Source: Streptomyces sp. NRRL F-5126
GTDB taxonomy: Bacteria > Actinomycetota > Actinomycetes > Streptomycetales > Streptomycetaceae
Direction: 5' to 3'
Assembly: GCF_000721265.1 (NCBI RefSeq)
Contig: NZ_JOFZ01000002.1
Span: 310,001-374,000, forward strand
Length of the DNA: 64,000 bases
In this document: piece by piece, positions 13,084 to 21,696 of the stretch
Numbering within the stretch: position 1 is the first letter of the stretch
Layout: each line of letters starts with the position of its first letter
Notes under the pieces: model-generated
Seen by the model: the letters and a program-made list of their open reading frames with translations, nothing else
The model's database searches: none
Told to the model about the DNA's origin: nothing
Program-made: the position numbers and the translations under genes

Positions 13084-15657
13084 ATGGACCCGATGAGCGC
13101 GGGACCCGAGGAGCACGGGCCCGGCGAGGAGCGCAGGCCCGCCGCACTCCCGGAGCGCCGGCCGGCACGGCGCGAGGCCGCCCTGGCCGTCCCGGGGCAG
13201 CTGCCGGGCGCCCATACCTCCGCCGTGCACCCCGCCCGCACGGCCGAGCTGATATCCGGCGACTTCCTCGTCACGGTCAACCCGGTGGACGGCAGCGAGA
13301 TCGAGCCGTGCGCGCCGGGGCAGCACCCCGGTCCGCCGGTGCGGCGCGACGCACACGAACGCGCGGCCCTGCGGCGTGCGGGACGGCCCTCCGTGCCGCC
13401 GGGGCCCGCGGCACCGCCGCTGCCGCTGCTGGAGCGGGAGGCCGAACACGACCAGCTCGTCAGCCTGCTGGGCCGCGGGCGCTCCATACGCCTGCTCGGC
13501 GTCCCCGGTTCGGGCCGCAGCGCGCTGCTCGACGCCGTCGCCGCACGCTGTGCGACCCTCGCGCCCGACGGGCTGATACGCCTGAACGGCTACCGCCGCA
13601 CCGCGACCGACCTGCTCCACGAGCTCTACGCGACGGTCTTCGGCTCGCCCGCGCTCCACCGGCCGCACCGCGTCGAACTCCTCGCCGCTGTGCGGGAGAT
13701 AGGCGCCGTCGTCCTCGTGGACGACCTGGAGATCGGCGGGGAGGCGCTGGACGACCTGCTGTCCGCCACCCCCGAGTGCGCCTTCCTGTTCGCCGTGACG
13801 CCCGACGTGCCCGCCCCGTCGCCCGGCGCGGGCGTGGAGGACGTTCTGCTGGCGGGCCTCGGCCGCGCCGCATCCCTCGACATACTCGAACGGGCCGTCG
13901 AGCGGCCGCTGACGGAGGCGGAGAAGAACTGGGCAGGCGACCTCTGGTTCGAGTCCGAGGGCCTGCCCCTGCGGTTCGTCCAGGCCGGGGCGCTGCTGCG
14001 GCAGCGCGACCGGCTCAGGGCCGCGCCGAAGCGGTTCGACGAGTTCGAGGCGTTCACCGGGCATGCCGAGCATCCGGAAGGGCCCGCGGCCACGGCCGCC
14101 GAGACCCCGTTCGACCCGGCCTTCGACACCGCGCCGGGCGCGGACGGCGGGCAGGACGTCCCACTGCCCAGTCTCGGCGAGGGAGCGGCGCCGGCCGGCC
14201 TGCTCGCCTCCCGGCTCAGCGAGTCCGCGCGCGAGACGCTCCGCTTCGCGGTGGCGCTCGGCGGCGAGGTGCCGCACCAGGCACACCTGCCCGCGCTGGT
14301 GGGCGACACCCACGCCGACGCCGCGCTCGGCGAACTCCTCGCCTGCGCGCTGCTCACCCCCGTCGGCGGCCGCTACCGCCTCGCGCCCGGCGTCGCCGCG
14401 CAACTGCTCGCGTACGGCTACGGGGACGACGCGGCCGGGCACGCGCGCGCCGCCGCCGAGCACTACACCTGGTGGACGGGGCACCCCTCCGTCACCGCCG
14501 AGCGTGTCGCACAGGAGGGCGACGCGGTGCTCGCCGCGATGGGCCCGCTGGTGCCCGACGCGGCCGGCACCGCCGTGCGGCTGGCGCGCAGCGCAGCGCC
14601 CGTGCTCCTCGCCGGGCTGCGCTGGGGGCTGTGGGAGAAGGCGCTGCGGGCCGGGCAGGGCGCGGCACGCGCGGCGGGCGAGGTCGCCGAGGAGGCGTAC
14701 TTCCACCACGAGCTCGGCGTACTCGCGCTGTGCGCGGGCAACCTCGACAGGGCGCGGGCCGAACTGGAGGCGTCCATCGGCATGCGCGGCATCGTCGCCG
14801 ACAAGAGCGGCACGGTGGCCGGCAGGCGGGCGCTCGCGCTCGTGTCCGACCTGGAACTCGGCACGATGCCCGTGGCCCTGACGCCGCGTCCGGCGAACTC
14901 CTACGAGACGCAGCCGCACGAGACGCAGCCCACGCCGATCGTGGCGGCCCTGCCGTCCGGTGCGGCCGAGACCGCGCCGCTGCGGGAGCCGGTGGTGTCA
15001 GGTCCCGTGCCGCGTCCGCGCGGCGGGCGAAGGCTCATCGGCGGCGCGAAGCGCAACATGGTCGCCGCGGGCGCTGGGGCGGTGCTCGCCGCGGTGATGG
15101 GCACGGTCGTGACCCTGGGCATGGCGTCGGACGACAGCCCGCAGTCCACCCACACGGCGACGGAGCAGTCGGATCCCGAGGGCGACGGGCTCCCGCCGCA
15201 GGAGCCGGCGACGGACGCGCCGCGGGCGACGCACTCGCACGCGACGCCGTCCGACGGCGGCGCCGGCCTCGTCCCGTCGTCGCCGTCCGCATCGGGGCCG
15301 TCAGGCGCCGTGTCGTCGCCCGGGGCCGGCGGCGGAGCGCCGGGCGGGTCGTCGCACTCGCGAACGGGCACCGGCACCACGACGGGCGGCGGGGATTCCG
15401 GTTCGCCGTCCGGGACCGGCGGCAGCACGTCGACGTCGCCCGGTACGCCGTCCTCGTCCTCGCCGACAGGCGGCTCGCCGACGTCGCCGTCGACCTCCCC
15501 GAGCGGCTCCACCTCGCCCTCCACGTCGCCCACCCCGACGTCACCGCCGCCGAGCAGCACGTCCCCCTCGAACACGGTCTCCGGCGGGGGACAGGCGCAG
15601 TCGGCGCAGTCGGCGCAGTCGGCGCAGTCCGCGTCGGCCTCGCGGTCCGCGCAGTGA
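13084..15657 (+). CDS. Large P-loop ATP-binding membrane protein with extracellular Ser/Thr-rich tail (857 aa)
   Basis: Cytoplasmic N-terminal about 640 residues contain a Pro/Ala/Arg-rich lead, a P-loop (LLGVPGSGRSALLDAV, about residue 136), a Walker B-like VVLVDDLEIGG and helical segments reminiscent of AAA/STAND regulators (ARAELEASIGMRG). One membrane segment follows (VAAGAGAVLAAVMGTVVTLG), then a roughly 170-residue Ser/Thr/Gly/Pro-rich tail ending in QSAQ repeats, predicted outside the cell. ATG 13084 follows GGGGGA; the ATG five codons on is an alternative. The protein looks like a membrane-tethered ATPase conserved in streptomycetes; no function is assigned. The tail is very low complexity and codon-repetitive. 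Confidence 0.85.
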   Translation: MDPMSAGPEEHGPGEERRPAALPERRPARREAALAVPGQLPGAHTSAVHPARTAELISGDFLVTVNPVDGSEIEPCAPGQHPGPPVRRDAHERAALRRAGRPSVPPGPAAPPLPLLEREAEHDQLVSLLGRGRSIRLLGVPGSGRSALLDAVAARCATLAPDGLIRLNGYRRTATDLLHELYATVFGSPALHRPHRVELLAAVREIGAVVLVDDLEIGGEALDDLLSATPECAFLFAVTPDVPAPSPGAGVEDVLLAGLGRAASLDILERAVERPLTEAEKNWAGDLWFESEGLPLRFVQAGALLRQRDRLRAAPKRFDEFEAFTGHAEHPEGPAATAAETPFDPAFDTAPGADGGQDVPLPSLGEGAAPAGLLASRLSESARETLRFAVALGGEVPHQAHLPALVGDTHADAALGELLACALLTPVGGRYRLAPGVAAQLLAYGYGDDAAGHARAAAEHYTWWTGHPSVTAERVAQEGDAVLAAMGPLVPDAAGTAVRLARSAAPVLLAGLRWGLWEKALRAGQGAARAAGEVAEEAYFHHELGVLALCAGNLDRARAELEASIGMRGIVADKSGTVAGRRALALVSDLELGTMPVALTPRPANSYETQPHETQPTPIVAALPSGAAETAPLREPVVSGPVPRPRGGRRLIGGAKRNMVAAGAGAVLAAVMGTVVTLGMASDDSPQSTHTATEQSDPEGDGLPPQEPATDAPRATHSHATPSDGGAGLVPSSPSASGPSGAVSSPGAGGGAPGGSSHSRTGTGTTTGGGDSGSPSGTGGSTSTSPGTPSSSSPTGGSPTSPSTSPSGSTSPSTSPTPTSPPPSSTSPSNTVSGGGQAQSAQSAQSAQSASASRSAQ
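15595..15630 (+). repeat. Four tandem copies of a 9-bp unit
   Basis: The unit GCGCAGTCG is repeated four times (the last ends in C instead of G) at the very 3' end of the P-loop protein gene, encoding Ala-Gln-Ser repeats. It is a likely slippage-prone, length-variable site. Confidence 0.85.
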
Positions 15658-15711
15658 CGTCCGCCGCCCGCCGGGGTGCCCGGCGGGCGGTCCGGCGGGC
15701 GGTCCCGCGGA

Positions 15712-16371
15712 TCAGAACAGGCGGAGCTTGTCGTCCTCGATGCCGCGCAGCGCGTCGTAGTCGAGCACCACGCAGCCGATGCCGCGGTCCGTCGCCAGCA
15801 CCCGCGCCTGCGGCTTGATCTCCTGCGCCGCGAACACGCCCTTCACCGGCGCCAGATGCGGGTCGCGGTTCAGCAGATCGAGGTAGCGCGTCAACTGCTC
15901 CACACCGTCGATCTCGCCCCGCCGCTTGATCTCCACCGCGATCGTGCCGCCGTCGCCGTCCCTGCAGAGGATGTCCACGGGGCCGATCGCCGTCGGGTAC
16001 TCGCGGCGGATCAGGCTGTAGCCCGTGCCCAGGGTCTCGATGCGGTCCGCGAGCAGCTCCTGCAAGTGGGCCTCCACGCCGTCCTTGATCAGGCCGGGGT
16101 CCACGCCGAGTTCGTGCGAGGAGTCGTGCATGACCTCCTCCATGGTGATGATCAGTTTCTCGCCCGCTTTGTTGACGACGGTCCAGACGCCGTCGGCCTG
16201 CTTGAGCGTGCAGGGCGGCGACATCCAGTTGAGGGGCTTGTACGCACGGTCGTCGGCGTGGATCGACACGCTGCCGTCGGCCTTGACCAGGATGAGGCGT
16301 GGAGCGGACGGAAGGTGGGCGGTGAGCCGGCCCGCGTAGTCGACGGAGCAGCGGGCGATGACGAGACGCAT
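15712..16371 (-). CDS. nucS: Mismatch-specific endonuclease NucS/EndoMS (219 aa)
   Basis: Actinobacterial non-canonical mismatch repair nuclease that cleaves both strands at G-T, G-G and T-T mismatches. The N-terminal DNA-binding domain starts [16 protein letters not shown]. The C-terminal RecB-like nuclease domain has the catalytic set GPVDILCRD and [21 protein letters not shown] (Asp, Glu-x-Lys). It ends LRLF; the related archaeal and actinobacterial proteins usually carry a clamp-interacting tail. ATG 16371 matches the conserved N-terminus; upstream in-frame codons are non-coding. Confidence 0.95.
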   Translation of the reverse strand: MRLVIARCSVDYAGRLTAHLPSAPRLILVKADGSVSIHADDRAYKPLNWMSPPCTLKQADGVWTVVNKAGEKLIITMEEVMHDSSHELGVDPGLIKDGVEAHLQELLADRIETLGTGYSLIRREYPTAIGPVDILCRDGDGGTIAVEIKRRGEIDGVEQLTRYLDLLNRDPHLAPVKGVFAAQEIKPQARVLATDRGIGCVVLDYDALRGIEDDKLRLF

Positions 16372-16584
16372 GGTCCGCAACGCTACTCGACTGCTGTCCC
16401 AGGACGCGATTCGCCCCACAAGCCCCGTTCCGCTGTGGCCGGTTGTGCTCCCATCTGCCTGGTGCGTGCCTGGCGGCGCGCCTAACGTGTAAGCAGGAGG
16501 TCGCCAGTCGTGCACTCTGCGTCGTCCCCGGCCTCCAGTCCCTGCCCGTCAGACCTCGATCGCGGGGTCGCGAGAGGAGAACCC

Positions 16585-16977
16585 ATGTCGCTCGACGTCT
16601 CACCGGCGCTCTTGGAGCAGGCTGAGCGAGGTGAGGTCGACGAAGCCGACTTCGTCGACTGCGTACGGACCTCCCTGCCCTACGCGTGGGAGATGATCAG
16701 CTCACTGGTGGCCCAGCTGAAGGTCGACGGCGGCGAGTTCGCCGACAACCAGACGCCCCCGCCGGACGAGCACGCACGAGGTCAGCTGCTGCGCGCGCTC
16801 GCGAGTGACTCCATACGGGGCGCGCTCCAGCGCCACTTCGGAGTGCGTCTCGCGTTCCAGAACTGCCACCGCGTGGCGGTCTTCCCGCTGGATCCGTCGG
16901 TCGACGAGCGGCTCTCCCGCTTCACGTCCGTGCGGGCCCAGCTGCTCAACCAGTCGCCCGAACTGAGGGACTGCTGA
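16585..16977 (+). CDS. Conserved actinobacterial protein, SCO5389-like (130 aa)
   Basis: Small soluble protein with an acidic N-terminal helix (SPALLEQAERGEVDEADFVDCVRTSLPYAWEMI), a central linker and a C-terminal domain with FGVRLAFQNCHRVAVFPLD. No catalytic motif is visible. ATG 16585 has an excellent GAGAGGAGA ribosome site. It is divergent from nucS, an arrangement I recall as conserved in Streptomyces (SCO5388/SCO5389). Function unknown. Confidence 0.88.
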   Translation: MSLDVSPALLEQAERGEVDEADFVDCVRTSLPYAWEMISSLVAQLKVDGGEFADNQTPPPDEHARGQLLRALASDSIRGALQRHFGVRLAFQNCHRVAVFPLDPSVDERLSRFTSVRAQLLNQSPELRDC

Positions 16978-17014
16978 CGGGCACGCAGCCGCGTTCCCGG
17001 CGGCGCGGCCGCCT

Positions 17015-17039
17015 CGCACCGGAGGGGGTGATCGGTGCG
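17015..17039. terminator. GC-rich hairpin between convergent genes
   Basis: CGCACCG (17015-17021) and CGGTGCG (17033-17039) can pair around an 11-nt loop between the SCO5389-like gene and the convergent LLM gene. The rest of 16978-17174 is extremely GC-rich with several weaker stems and no gene. Confidence 0.35.
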
Positions 17040-17174
17040 GGGCGGCCCGCGGCGGCCCGCACCGCGCGGGCCGGTGGGCCCGCCACGCGCCGCGCGCGGG
17101 CGCGCACGCCGGTGTGACCGGTCGGTGACCCACTGGATTCGGCCAGGCCTTGCGTGCCCCACAAACCCCCCACG

Positions 17175-18218
17175 TCACACCAGTTGCGGCAGGACCTCGG
17201 CGCCCAGGCGCCGCACGTTCTCCTCGGTGGCGGCAAGGTCGCCCGACCCCTCCACCATCAGGGCGAAACGCGTGACGCCCGTACGCTCCGACGTCGCGGC
17301 GAGCCGGTCGGCGGCCAGCCGGGGCGGCCCGACCGGATGCAGCGCGCACAGCAGCTCGGTGTAGTCGTGCGGGTCACGCATCGAACGCCGCCTTCCGTCC
17401 ACGGTGGTGTGGGCGCCGAGCCCCTGGCGCAGCCAGCCGGGCATCGCCTTGAGGAGTACCTCCGTGGCCTCCGCACGGTTGTCCGCGAGCTGCGCCACCC
17501 CCACGGAGACGTGCGCGCCCCCGGGGTCGTGCCCCGCCTCGCGCGCGTGCCTGCGCCAGAGGGCGACCATGCCGGCCTTCTCCTCGTCGTCGGCGTGCAT
17601 GCCGAGCAGCATCGGCAGGCCGCGCTCGGCCGCCAGCCGCACGCTCCTCGGCGACGTGCACGCCACCACCACCTCGGGGCCCGGCACGTCGAGCAGCTCG
17701 TCCGGGCGCGGTACGACGGGCACCTCGCGGAATGCGAAGCGCGGGCCGAGCGCGTCGACCCTGGGCTCGCGCAGCCACCGCAGCAGCAGGTCGAGTGCCT
17801 CGGGGAAGTCGCGCTCGAAGGCGGCGAGACCGGCTCCGAACACCTCCAGGTCGACCCAGGGCCCGCCCCGGCCGACGCCGAGCGAGAACCGGCCGTCGGA
17901 GAGCACGTGCAGCAGTGCCGCCTGCTCGCCGAGCGTCACCGGATGCGTGTTCGGCAACACGCTGACGGCCGTACCCACCCGGATGCGCCGCGTCCTTCCG
18001 AGCAGCAGACCGGCGAGCGTCACGGCCGAGGGGCAGACGCCGTACGGGACGAAGTGGTGCTCGGCCAGCCACACGTCGTCGAGCCCCGCGTCCTCCACGG
18101 CCTGCGCCGTACGTACGGCTCGGTGCAGCGCCTCGCCCTGTCCCTGCCCGGGGAACTGCGCTGCCAGCACAAACGTCCCCAGGCGCGTTCTCGTACGGGT
18201 CTCGTTCCCCACACGCAT
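17175..18218 (-). CDS. LLM-class flavin-dependent oxidoreductase (347 aa)
   Basis: Luciferase-like monooxygenase fold: N-terminal strand LGTFVLAAQFPGQ, AVEDAGLDDVWLAEHHF, RIRVGTAVSVLPNTHPV and the conserved EQAALLHVLSDGRFSLGVGRGG, which forms the flavin/F420 phosphate region. Substrate and cofactor (FMN or F420) cannot be decided. ATG 18218 (MRVGNETRTR) has a GAGGAGGCG ribosome site; the extra 28 codons upstream are not supported. It is divergent from the small zinc-motif protein. Confidence 0.9.
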   Translation of the reverse strand: MRVGNETRTRTRLGTFVLAAQFPGQGQGEALHRAVRTAQAVEDAGLDDVWLAEHHFVPYGVCPSAVTLAGLLLGRTRRIRVGTAVSVLPNTHPVTLGEQAALLHVLSDGRFSLGVGRGGPWVDLEVFGAGLAAFERDFPEALDLLLRWLREPRVDALGPRFAFREVPVVPRPDELLDVPGPEVVVACTSPRSVRLAAERGLPMLLGMHADDEEKAGMVALWRRHAREAGHDPGGAHVSVGVAQLADNRAEATEVLLKAMPGWLRQGLGAHTTVDGRRRSMRDPHDYTELLCALHPVGPPRLAADRLAATSERTGVTRFALMVEGSGDLAATEENVRRLGAEVLPQLV

Positions 18219-18457
18219 CGCCTTCGCCTCCTCGCGGCCGAAGCGGCTCCCCTCTCCCGGCAGTAACGCCTGACACGTGCCAAAGGCACGGCTGAGGACC
18301 AAGATCTTGCGATTGTCCGGTAATTGCCCCCTGTTTGTGGCGAAAAGGGCACCATGGCGCCGCCCGGCCGTGCCGCCGTGCGCCCTCGGCCCGTAACGGA
18401 GCCCTTACGCTGGAACGCAGTCCTGCCAGTCCTGCCGTACGCCCCGTGAGGTGCCTC

Positions 18458-18790
18458 ATGTCCCCACGTCGCAACCGCCCACGAGGCGGCGAGATGCCGA
18501 CCGACCGGGGCGGCGGCGACGCGGGCAGCCGGTACGGCGGGTTCCAGCGGACCGAGTCGTGGCAGGGCGAGGACTGGGCCGTGCGCCACGTGGCGGGGGC
18601 CAGCGCGGCCGGCAAGCGCTACCGGTGCCCCGGCTGCGACCAGGAGATCCCGTCGCACGTGCCGCACGTCGTGGCCTGGCCCGAGTACGGCGGCGTCGAC
18701 GACAGGCGCCACTGGCACCAGTCGTGCTGGAACGCGAAGGACCGGCGCGGCGCCCGCGTCCAGCGCTCCAGGAACGCGCCACGCTACTGA
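18458..18790 (+). CDS. Small Cys/His-motif protein of unknown function (110 aa)
   Basis: Basic, Gly/Arg-rich N-terminus followed by a compact putative zinc site: CPGC (residues about 60-63), then HVPHVVAWP and HWHQSCW. Spacing suggests a C-x2-C...H-x3-C type zinc ribbon. ATG 18458 has a GTGAGG site and the start agrees with coding bias. I recall homologues annotated as ATP/GTP-binding proteins in Streptomyces, but no P-loop is present. A nucleic-acid or protein-binding role is possible; nothing in the context decides it. Confidence 0.82.
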   Translation: MSPRRNRPRGGEMPTDRGGGDAGSRYGGFQRTESWQGEDWAVRHVAGASAAGKRYRCPGCDQEIPSHVPHVVAWPEYGGVDDRRHWHQSCWNAKDRRGARVQRSRNAPRY

Positions 18791-18848
18791 CGCGCTGCCA
18801 CGGACGCCCCGCTACGGACGCCCCGCGCGCCGCTCGGCGGCCGCGGCC

Positions 18849-19700
18849 TCAGACGTCCCGCCGGTCCAGGGCCACATACGCCCCGGCCATCGCCACGGCG
18901 ACGACCGCGAGCAGGATCCACAGCGACACCCAGCCGCTCGGCTGCGACCCGTTGGCGAAGCCGTCGAACGCGCCGTAGAAGGACACGAGCTGGCTCGGGA
19001 TCGAGTAGTTCAGCAGCACCGACCTGACGCCGCTGAGGGGCGTGGGCAGGAACATCGCGACGACCAGGGGCAGCAGCACGATCCCGAGCATCGCCGTGAC
19101 CGCGCCCGCCGCGTGCTTCACCATCGCGCCCACGGCCAGCGAAAGGACCCCGAGCAGCGCCATGTAGACGCTCACCCCGACCGTCGCGGGCGCCCACACC
19201 AGCGGGGCCGGGTTCGGCGAGTCGAGGATCACCACCTCGAAGATGCCCGCGATCACGGTGAGGACCAGCGTCAGGGCGAAGACCAGGCAGAAGTACACCG
19301 CCGTCTTGGCCGCCAGCACCCGGGCGCGGCTCGGGCAGGCCGTCAGGGTCGTGCGGATCAGGCCGGTGGCGAACTCGGACGAGAACGACAGCGCCCCGAG
19401 CGTGATCACGCAGACGGTGCCGAGCAGCACACCGAAGAAGCCGTACGCGAGCGGCGGGTCGCCCTGCGGGCCGGGGGTGTCGCTCCGTACCGCCCACGGG
19501 ATCACCGTGCCCACGCCGAGCACCACGACGACCAGCGCGCCGAGCGTCCACATCGTGGAGCGCACGGACCGCATCTTCGTCCACTCGGCGAGGATCGCGT
19601 CCCCGAGGTGCGCCCTGCGCACCTCGATGGGCGACACGTAGCCGCCCGCGTCCTGGGGGGTGGCGGCGTGCGGCGGGTACGGGGTCGAGGGGGTGTTCAA
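18849..19700 (-). CDS. ABC-2 permease, tandem exporter pair A (283 aa)
   Basis: Membrane subunit: a proline-rich N-terminus, EWTKMRSVRSTMWTL (typical of this family's first segment), then hydrophobic segments LGALVVVVLGVGTVIPWAV, FGVLLGTVCVITLGALSFSSEFATG, a CLVFALTLVLTVIAGIFEVV segment, VYMALLGVLSLAVGAMVKHAAG, AMLGIVLLPLVVAMFL and WILLAVVAVAMAGAYVAL. The start is TTG 19700, overlapping the ATPase stop as TTGA, so coupling decides it. It pairs with the ATPase at 19697-20788. Confidence 0.9.
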   Translation of the reverse strand: MNTPSTPYPPHAATPQDAGGYVSPIEVRRAHLGDAILAEWTKMRSVRSTMWTLGALVVVVLGVGTVIPWAVRSDTPGPQGDPPLAYGFFGVLLGTVCVITLGALSFSSEFATGLIRTTLTACPSRARVLAAKTAVYFCLVFALTLVLTVIAGIFEVVILDSPNPAPLVWAPATVGVSVYMALLGVLSLAVGAMVKHAAGAVTAMLGIVLLPLVVAMFLPTPLSGVRSVLLNYSIPSQLVSFYGAFDGFANGSQPSGWVSLWILLAVVAVAMAGAYVALDRRDV

Positions 19701-20788
19701 CGCGTGTCCTCGTTCGTGGCGTGCTGCTGCCGCGGGCCGTGGGGTGCCCGGCCCGGCGGCGGGGGTGCGTACCAGCCCTGCTGCGGCACCTCGGGCACCT
19801 CGGGCGGCCCGGGTACACCGTCGAGCGGCTGCCCGTCGTCCTCGGGGTGCGTGAACCCAGCGAGCTCGTCGTCGGTCGAGCGGTAGTCGACCACGTCCTG
19901 CGTCAGACGCATGTACGCCTCTTCGAGGGAGGCGTGGTGCGGCGAGAGCTCCCACAGCCTGATGTCAGCCTTGTGCGCGAGGTCGCTGATGCGGGGCAGC
20001 CCGATCCCCGTGACGCGCAGCGCTCCGTCCGGCTCCGCCAGCGCCCTGCCGCCCGCCTCCGCGACGGCCGCGATCAGCTCTCCCCGGCGTCCGGCGGCGT
20101 CGTCGGCGAGCCGCACGCGCGCGAAGTCCGCCGAGTTGCGCGAGATGAACTCGCGCACGCTCATGTCGGCGAGCAGCCTGCCCCTGCCGATCACGAGCAG
20201 GTGGTCCGCCGTCACCGCCATCTCGCTCATCAGGTGCGAGGAGACCAGGACCGTGCGGCCCTCGGCGGCGAGCCGCTTCATCAGCGTGCGGACCCAGTAG
20301 ATGCCCTCGGGGTCGAGGCCGTTGACCGGCTCGTCGAACAGCAGCACCTGTGGGTCGCCGAGCAGCGCGGCGGCGATGCCGAGCCGCTGCCCCATCCCCA
20401 GCGAGAACCCCTTGGAGCGCTTGCCCGCCACGTCGCGCAGGCCCACCACGTCGAGCACCTCCTCGACCCTGGAGGCCGGGATGCCGGACAGCTGGGCGAG
20501 CGAGAGCAGGTGGTTGCGCGCGCTGCGCCCGCCGTGCACGGCCTGCGCGTCGAGCAGCGCGCCCACCTTGCGGGGCGCGTTCGGCGACTGCCTGAACGGC
20601 AGGCCGCCGACGGTGACGGTGCCGCTCGTCGGCCGGTCGAGGCCGACGATCATGCGCATCGTCGTGGACTTGCCCGAGCCGTTGGGACCGAGGAAGCCCG
20701 TCACGTGCCCGGGACGCACCTCGAAGGTGAGGTCGTGAACGGCGGTCTTGGCGCCGAAGCGCTTGGTCAGGCCGGCGGCCTCGATCAT
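19697..20788 (-). CDS. ABC ATPase, tandem exporter pair A (363 aa)
   Basis: Walker A GPNGSGKSTTMRM, signature FSLGMGQRLGIAAAL (LGMGQ in place of LSGGQ), Walker B VLLFDEPVNGLDPEG, H-loop SSHLMSEMA. A C-terminal regulatory domain ends with a Pro/Gly/Gln-rich tail. The start MIEAAGLTKRFG at 20788 is chosen by alignment with the neighbouring paralogue, which begins MIEVEGLTKHYG; ATG 20800 is an alternative. The same LGMGQ signature in both copies marks a gene-pair duplication. Confidence 0.92.
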   Translation of the reverse strand: MIEAAGLTKRFGAKTAVHDLTFEVRPGHVTGFLGPNGSGKSTTMRMIVGLDRPTSGTVTVGGLPFRQSPNAPRKVGALLDAQAVHGGRSARNHLLSLAQLSGIPASRVEEVLDVVGLRDVAGKRSKGFSLGMGQRLGIAAALLGDPQVLLFDEPVNGLDPEGIYWVRTLMKRLAAEGRTVLVSSHLMSEMAVTADHLLVIGRGRLLADMSVREFISRNSADFARVRLADDAAGRRGELIAAVAEAGGRALAEPDGALRVTGIGLPRISDLAHKADIRLWELSPHHASLEEAYMRLTQDVVDYRSTDDELAGFTHPEDDGQPLDGVPGPPEVPEVPQQGWYAPPPPGRAPHGPRQQHATNEDTR

Positions 20789-20913
20789 CTCCAGCCCCAT
20801 CGACGGTCGGTACTCGCACCAGCGAGGATATCCGTACGGGCGCGGAACGGGCCAAGCCCGACCACGCGGGCCCGCGCCCGCGTCCCGCGCCCGCACTCAG
20901 CGCGCGTGATCCG

Positions 20914-21693
20914 CTACGCGTCGCGGTTGCGCAGCACCAGGTAGCCCCCGATCAGCGCCGCGACCACCCACGCGCACATGATCCCGAGGCCGCCCCAGGG
21001 GCCGTAGGAGCCGCCGCCCCCGTTCGTGGCGTCCGGCACTACCTGAAGGATCTTCTGCCCGGCCTGGTCGGGGAAGTAGTGGGCGACGTCCTTGGCCTTC
21101 GGCACGGCCGCGAGGATGTTGGACACCAGGAAGAAGAACGGCATCAGGATCCCCAGCGACAGCATGGAGCTGCGCAGCATCACCGTGATGCCCATGGAGA
21201 AGAGCGCGATCAGGCACATGTAGAGCCCGCTGCCGATCACCGCGCGCAGCACGTTCGGCTCGCCGATGGTGGTGCTGTGGTCGCCGAGCAGCGCCTGGCC
21301 GATGAAGAACGCGACGAAGCCGGTGAGCAGCCCGACGACCAGCGCGAGCAGCCCCGCCACGCCGATCTTGCTGAACAGGAACGTCGCCCGCTTCGGCACG
21401 GCGGCCAGCGAGGTGCGGATCATGCCCGAGGAGTACTCGGAGCCGACCACCAGCACTCCGAAGACCACCATCGCGAGCTGGCCGAGGACCATGCCGGCGA
21501 AGCTGGTGAACGTGGGGTCGAAGGTCGCCTGTGAGGCGTCCGAGAGGTCGCCGAAGGTCGAGTTGGAGACGGCGGAGATCACGCCGCCGATCGCCACGGT
21601 CGCCAGGAACACGCTGATCAGCGTCCACGTCGTGGACGAGACCGTGCGGATCTTGGTCCACTCGGACTGGAGGACCGCCGCTGCGGATGCCAT
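20914..21693 (-). CDS. ABC-2 permease, tandem exporter pair B (259 aa)
   Basis: Homologous to pair A permease: QSEWTKIRTVSSTTWTLISV at the N-terminus, and membrane segments at about residues 20-40, 65-90, 108-135, 150-175, 180-205 and 235-255, with EYSSGMIRTSLAAVPKR between segments two and three. ATG 21693 is 3 nt from the end of the ATPase gene, so the pair is one operon. Function as a drug or lipid exporter is inferred from family only. Confidence 0.92.
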   Translation of the reverse strand: MASAAAVLQSEWTKIRTVSSTTWTLISVFLATVAIGGVISAVSNSTFGDLSDASQATFDPTFTSFAGMVLGQLAMVVFGVLVVGSEYSSGMIRTSLAAVPKRATFLFSKIGVAGLLALVVGLLTGFVAFFIGQALLGDHSTTIGEPNVLRAVIGSGLYMCLIALFSMGITVMLRSSMLSLGILMPFFFLVSNILAAVPKAKDVAHYFPDQAGQKILQVVPDATNGGGGSYGPWGGLGIMCAWVVAALIGGYLVLRNRDA

Positions 21694-21696
21694 CGC

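Noticed and set aside
12385..14919. Minus-strand 844-codon frame
   Set aside because: Antisense to the STAS and P-loop protein genes; coding bias and motifs support the plus strand.
12750..15818. Plus-strand 1022-codon frame overlapping the P-loop protein
   Set aside because: Arg/Ala/Pro-rich shadow in another frame; the true frame contains the Walker A and membrane segment.
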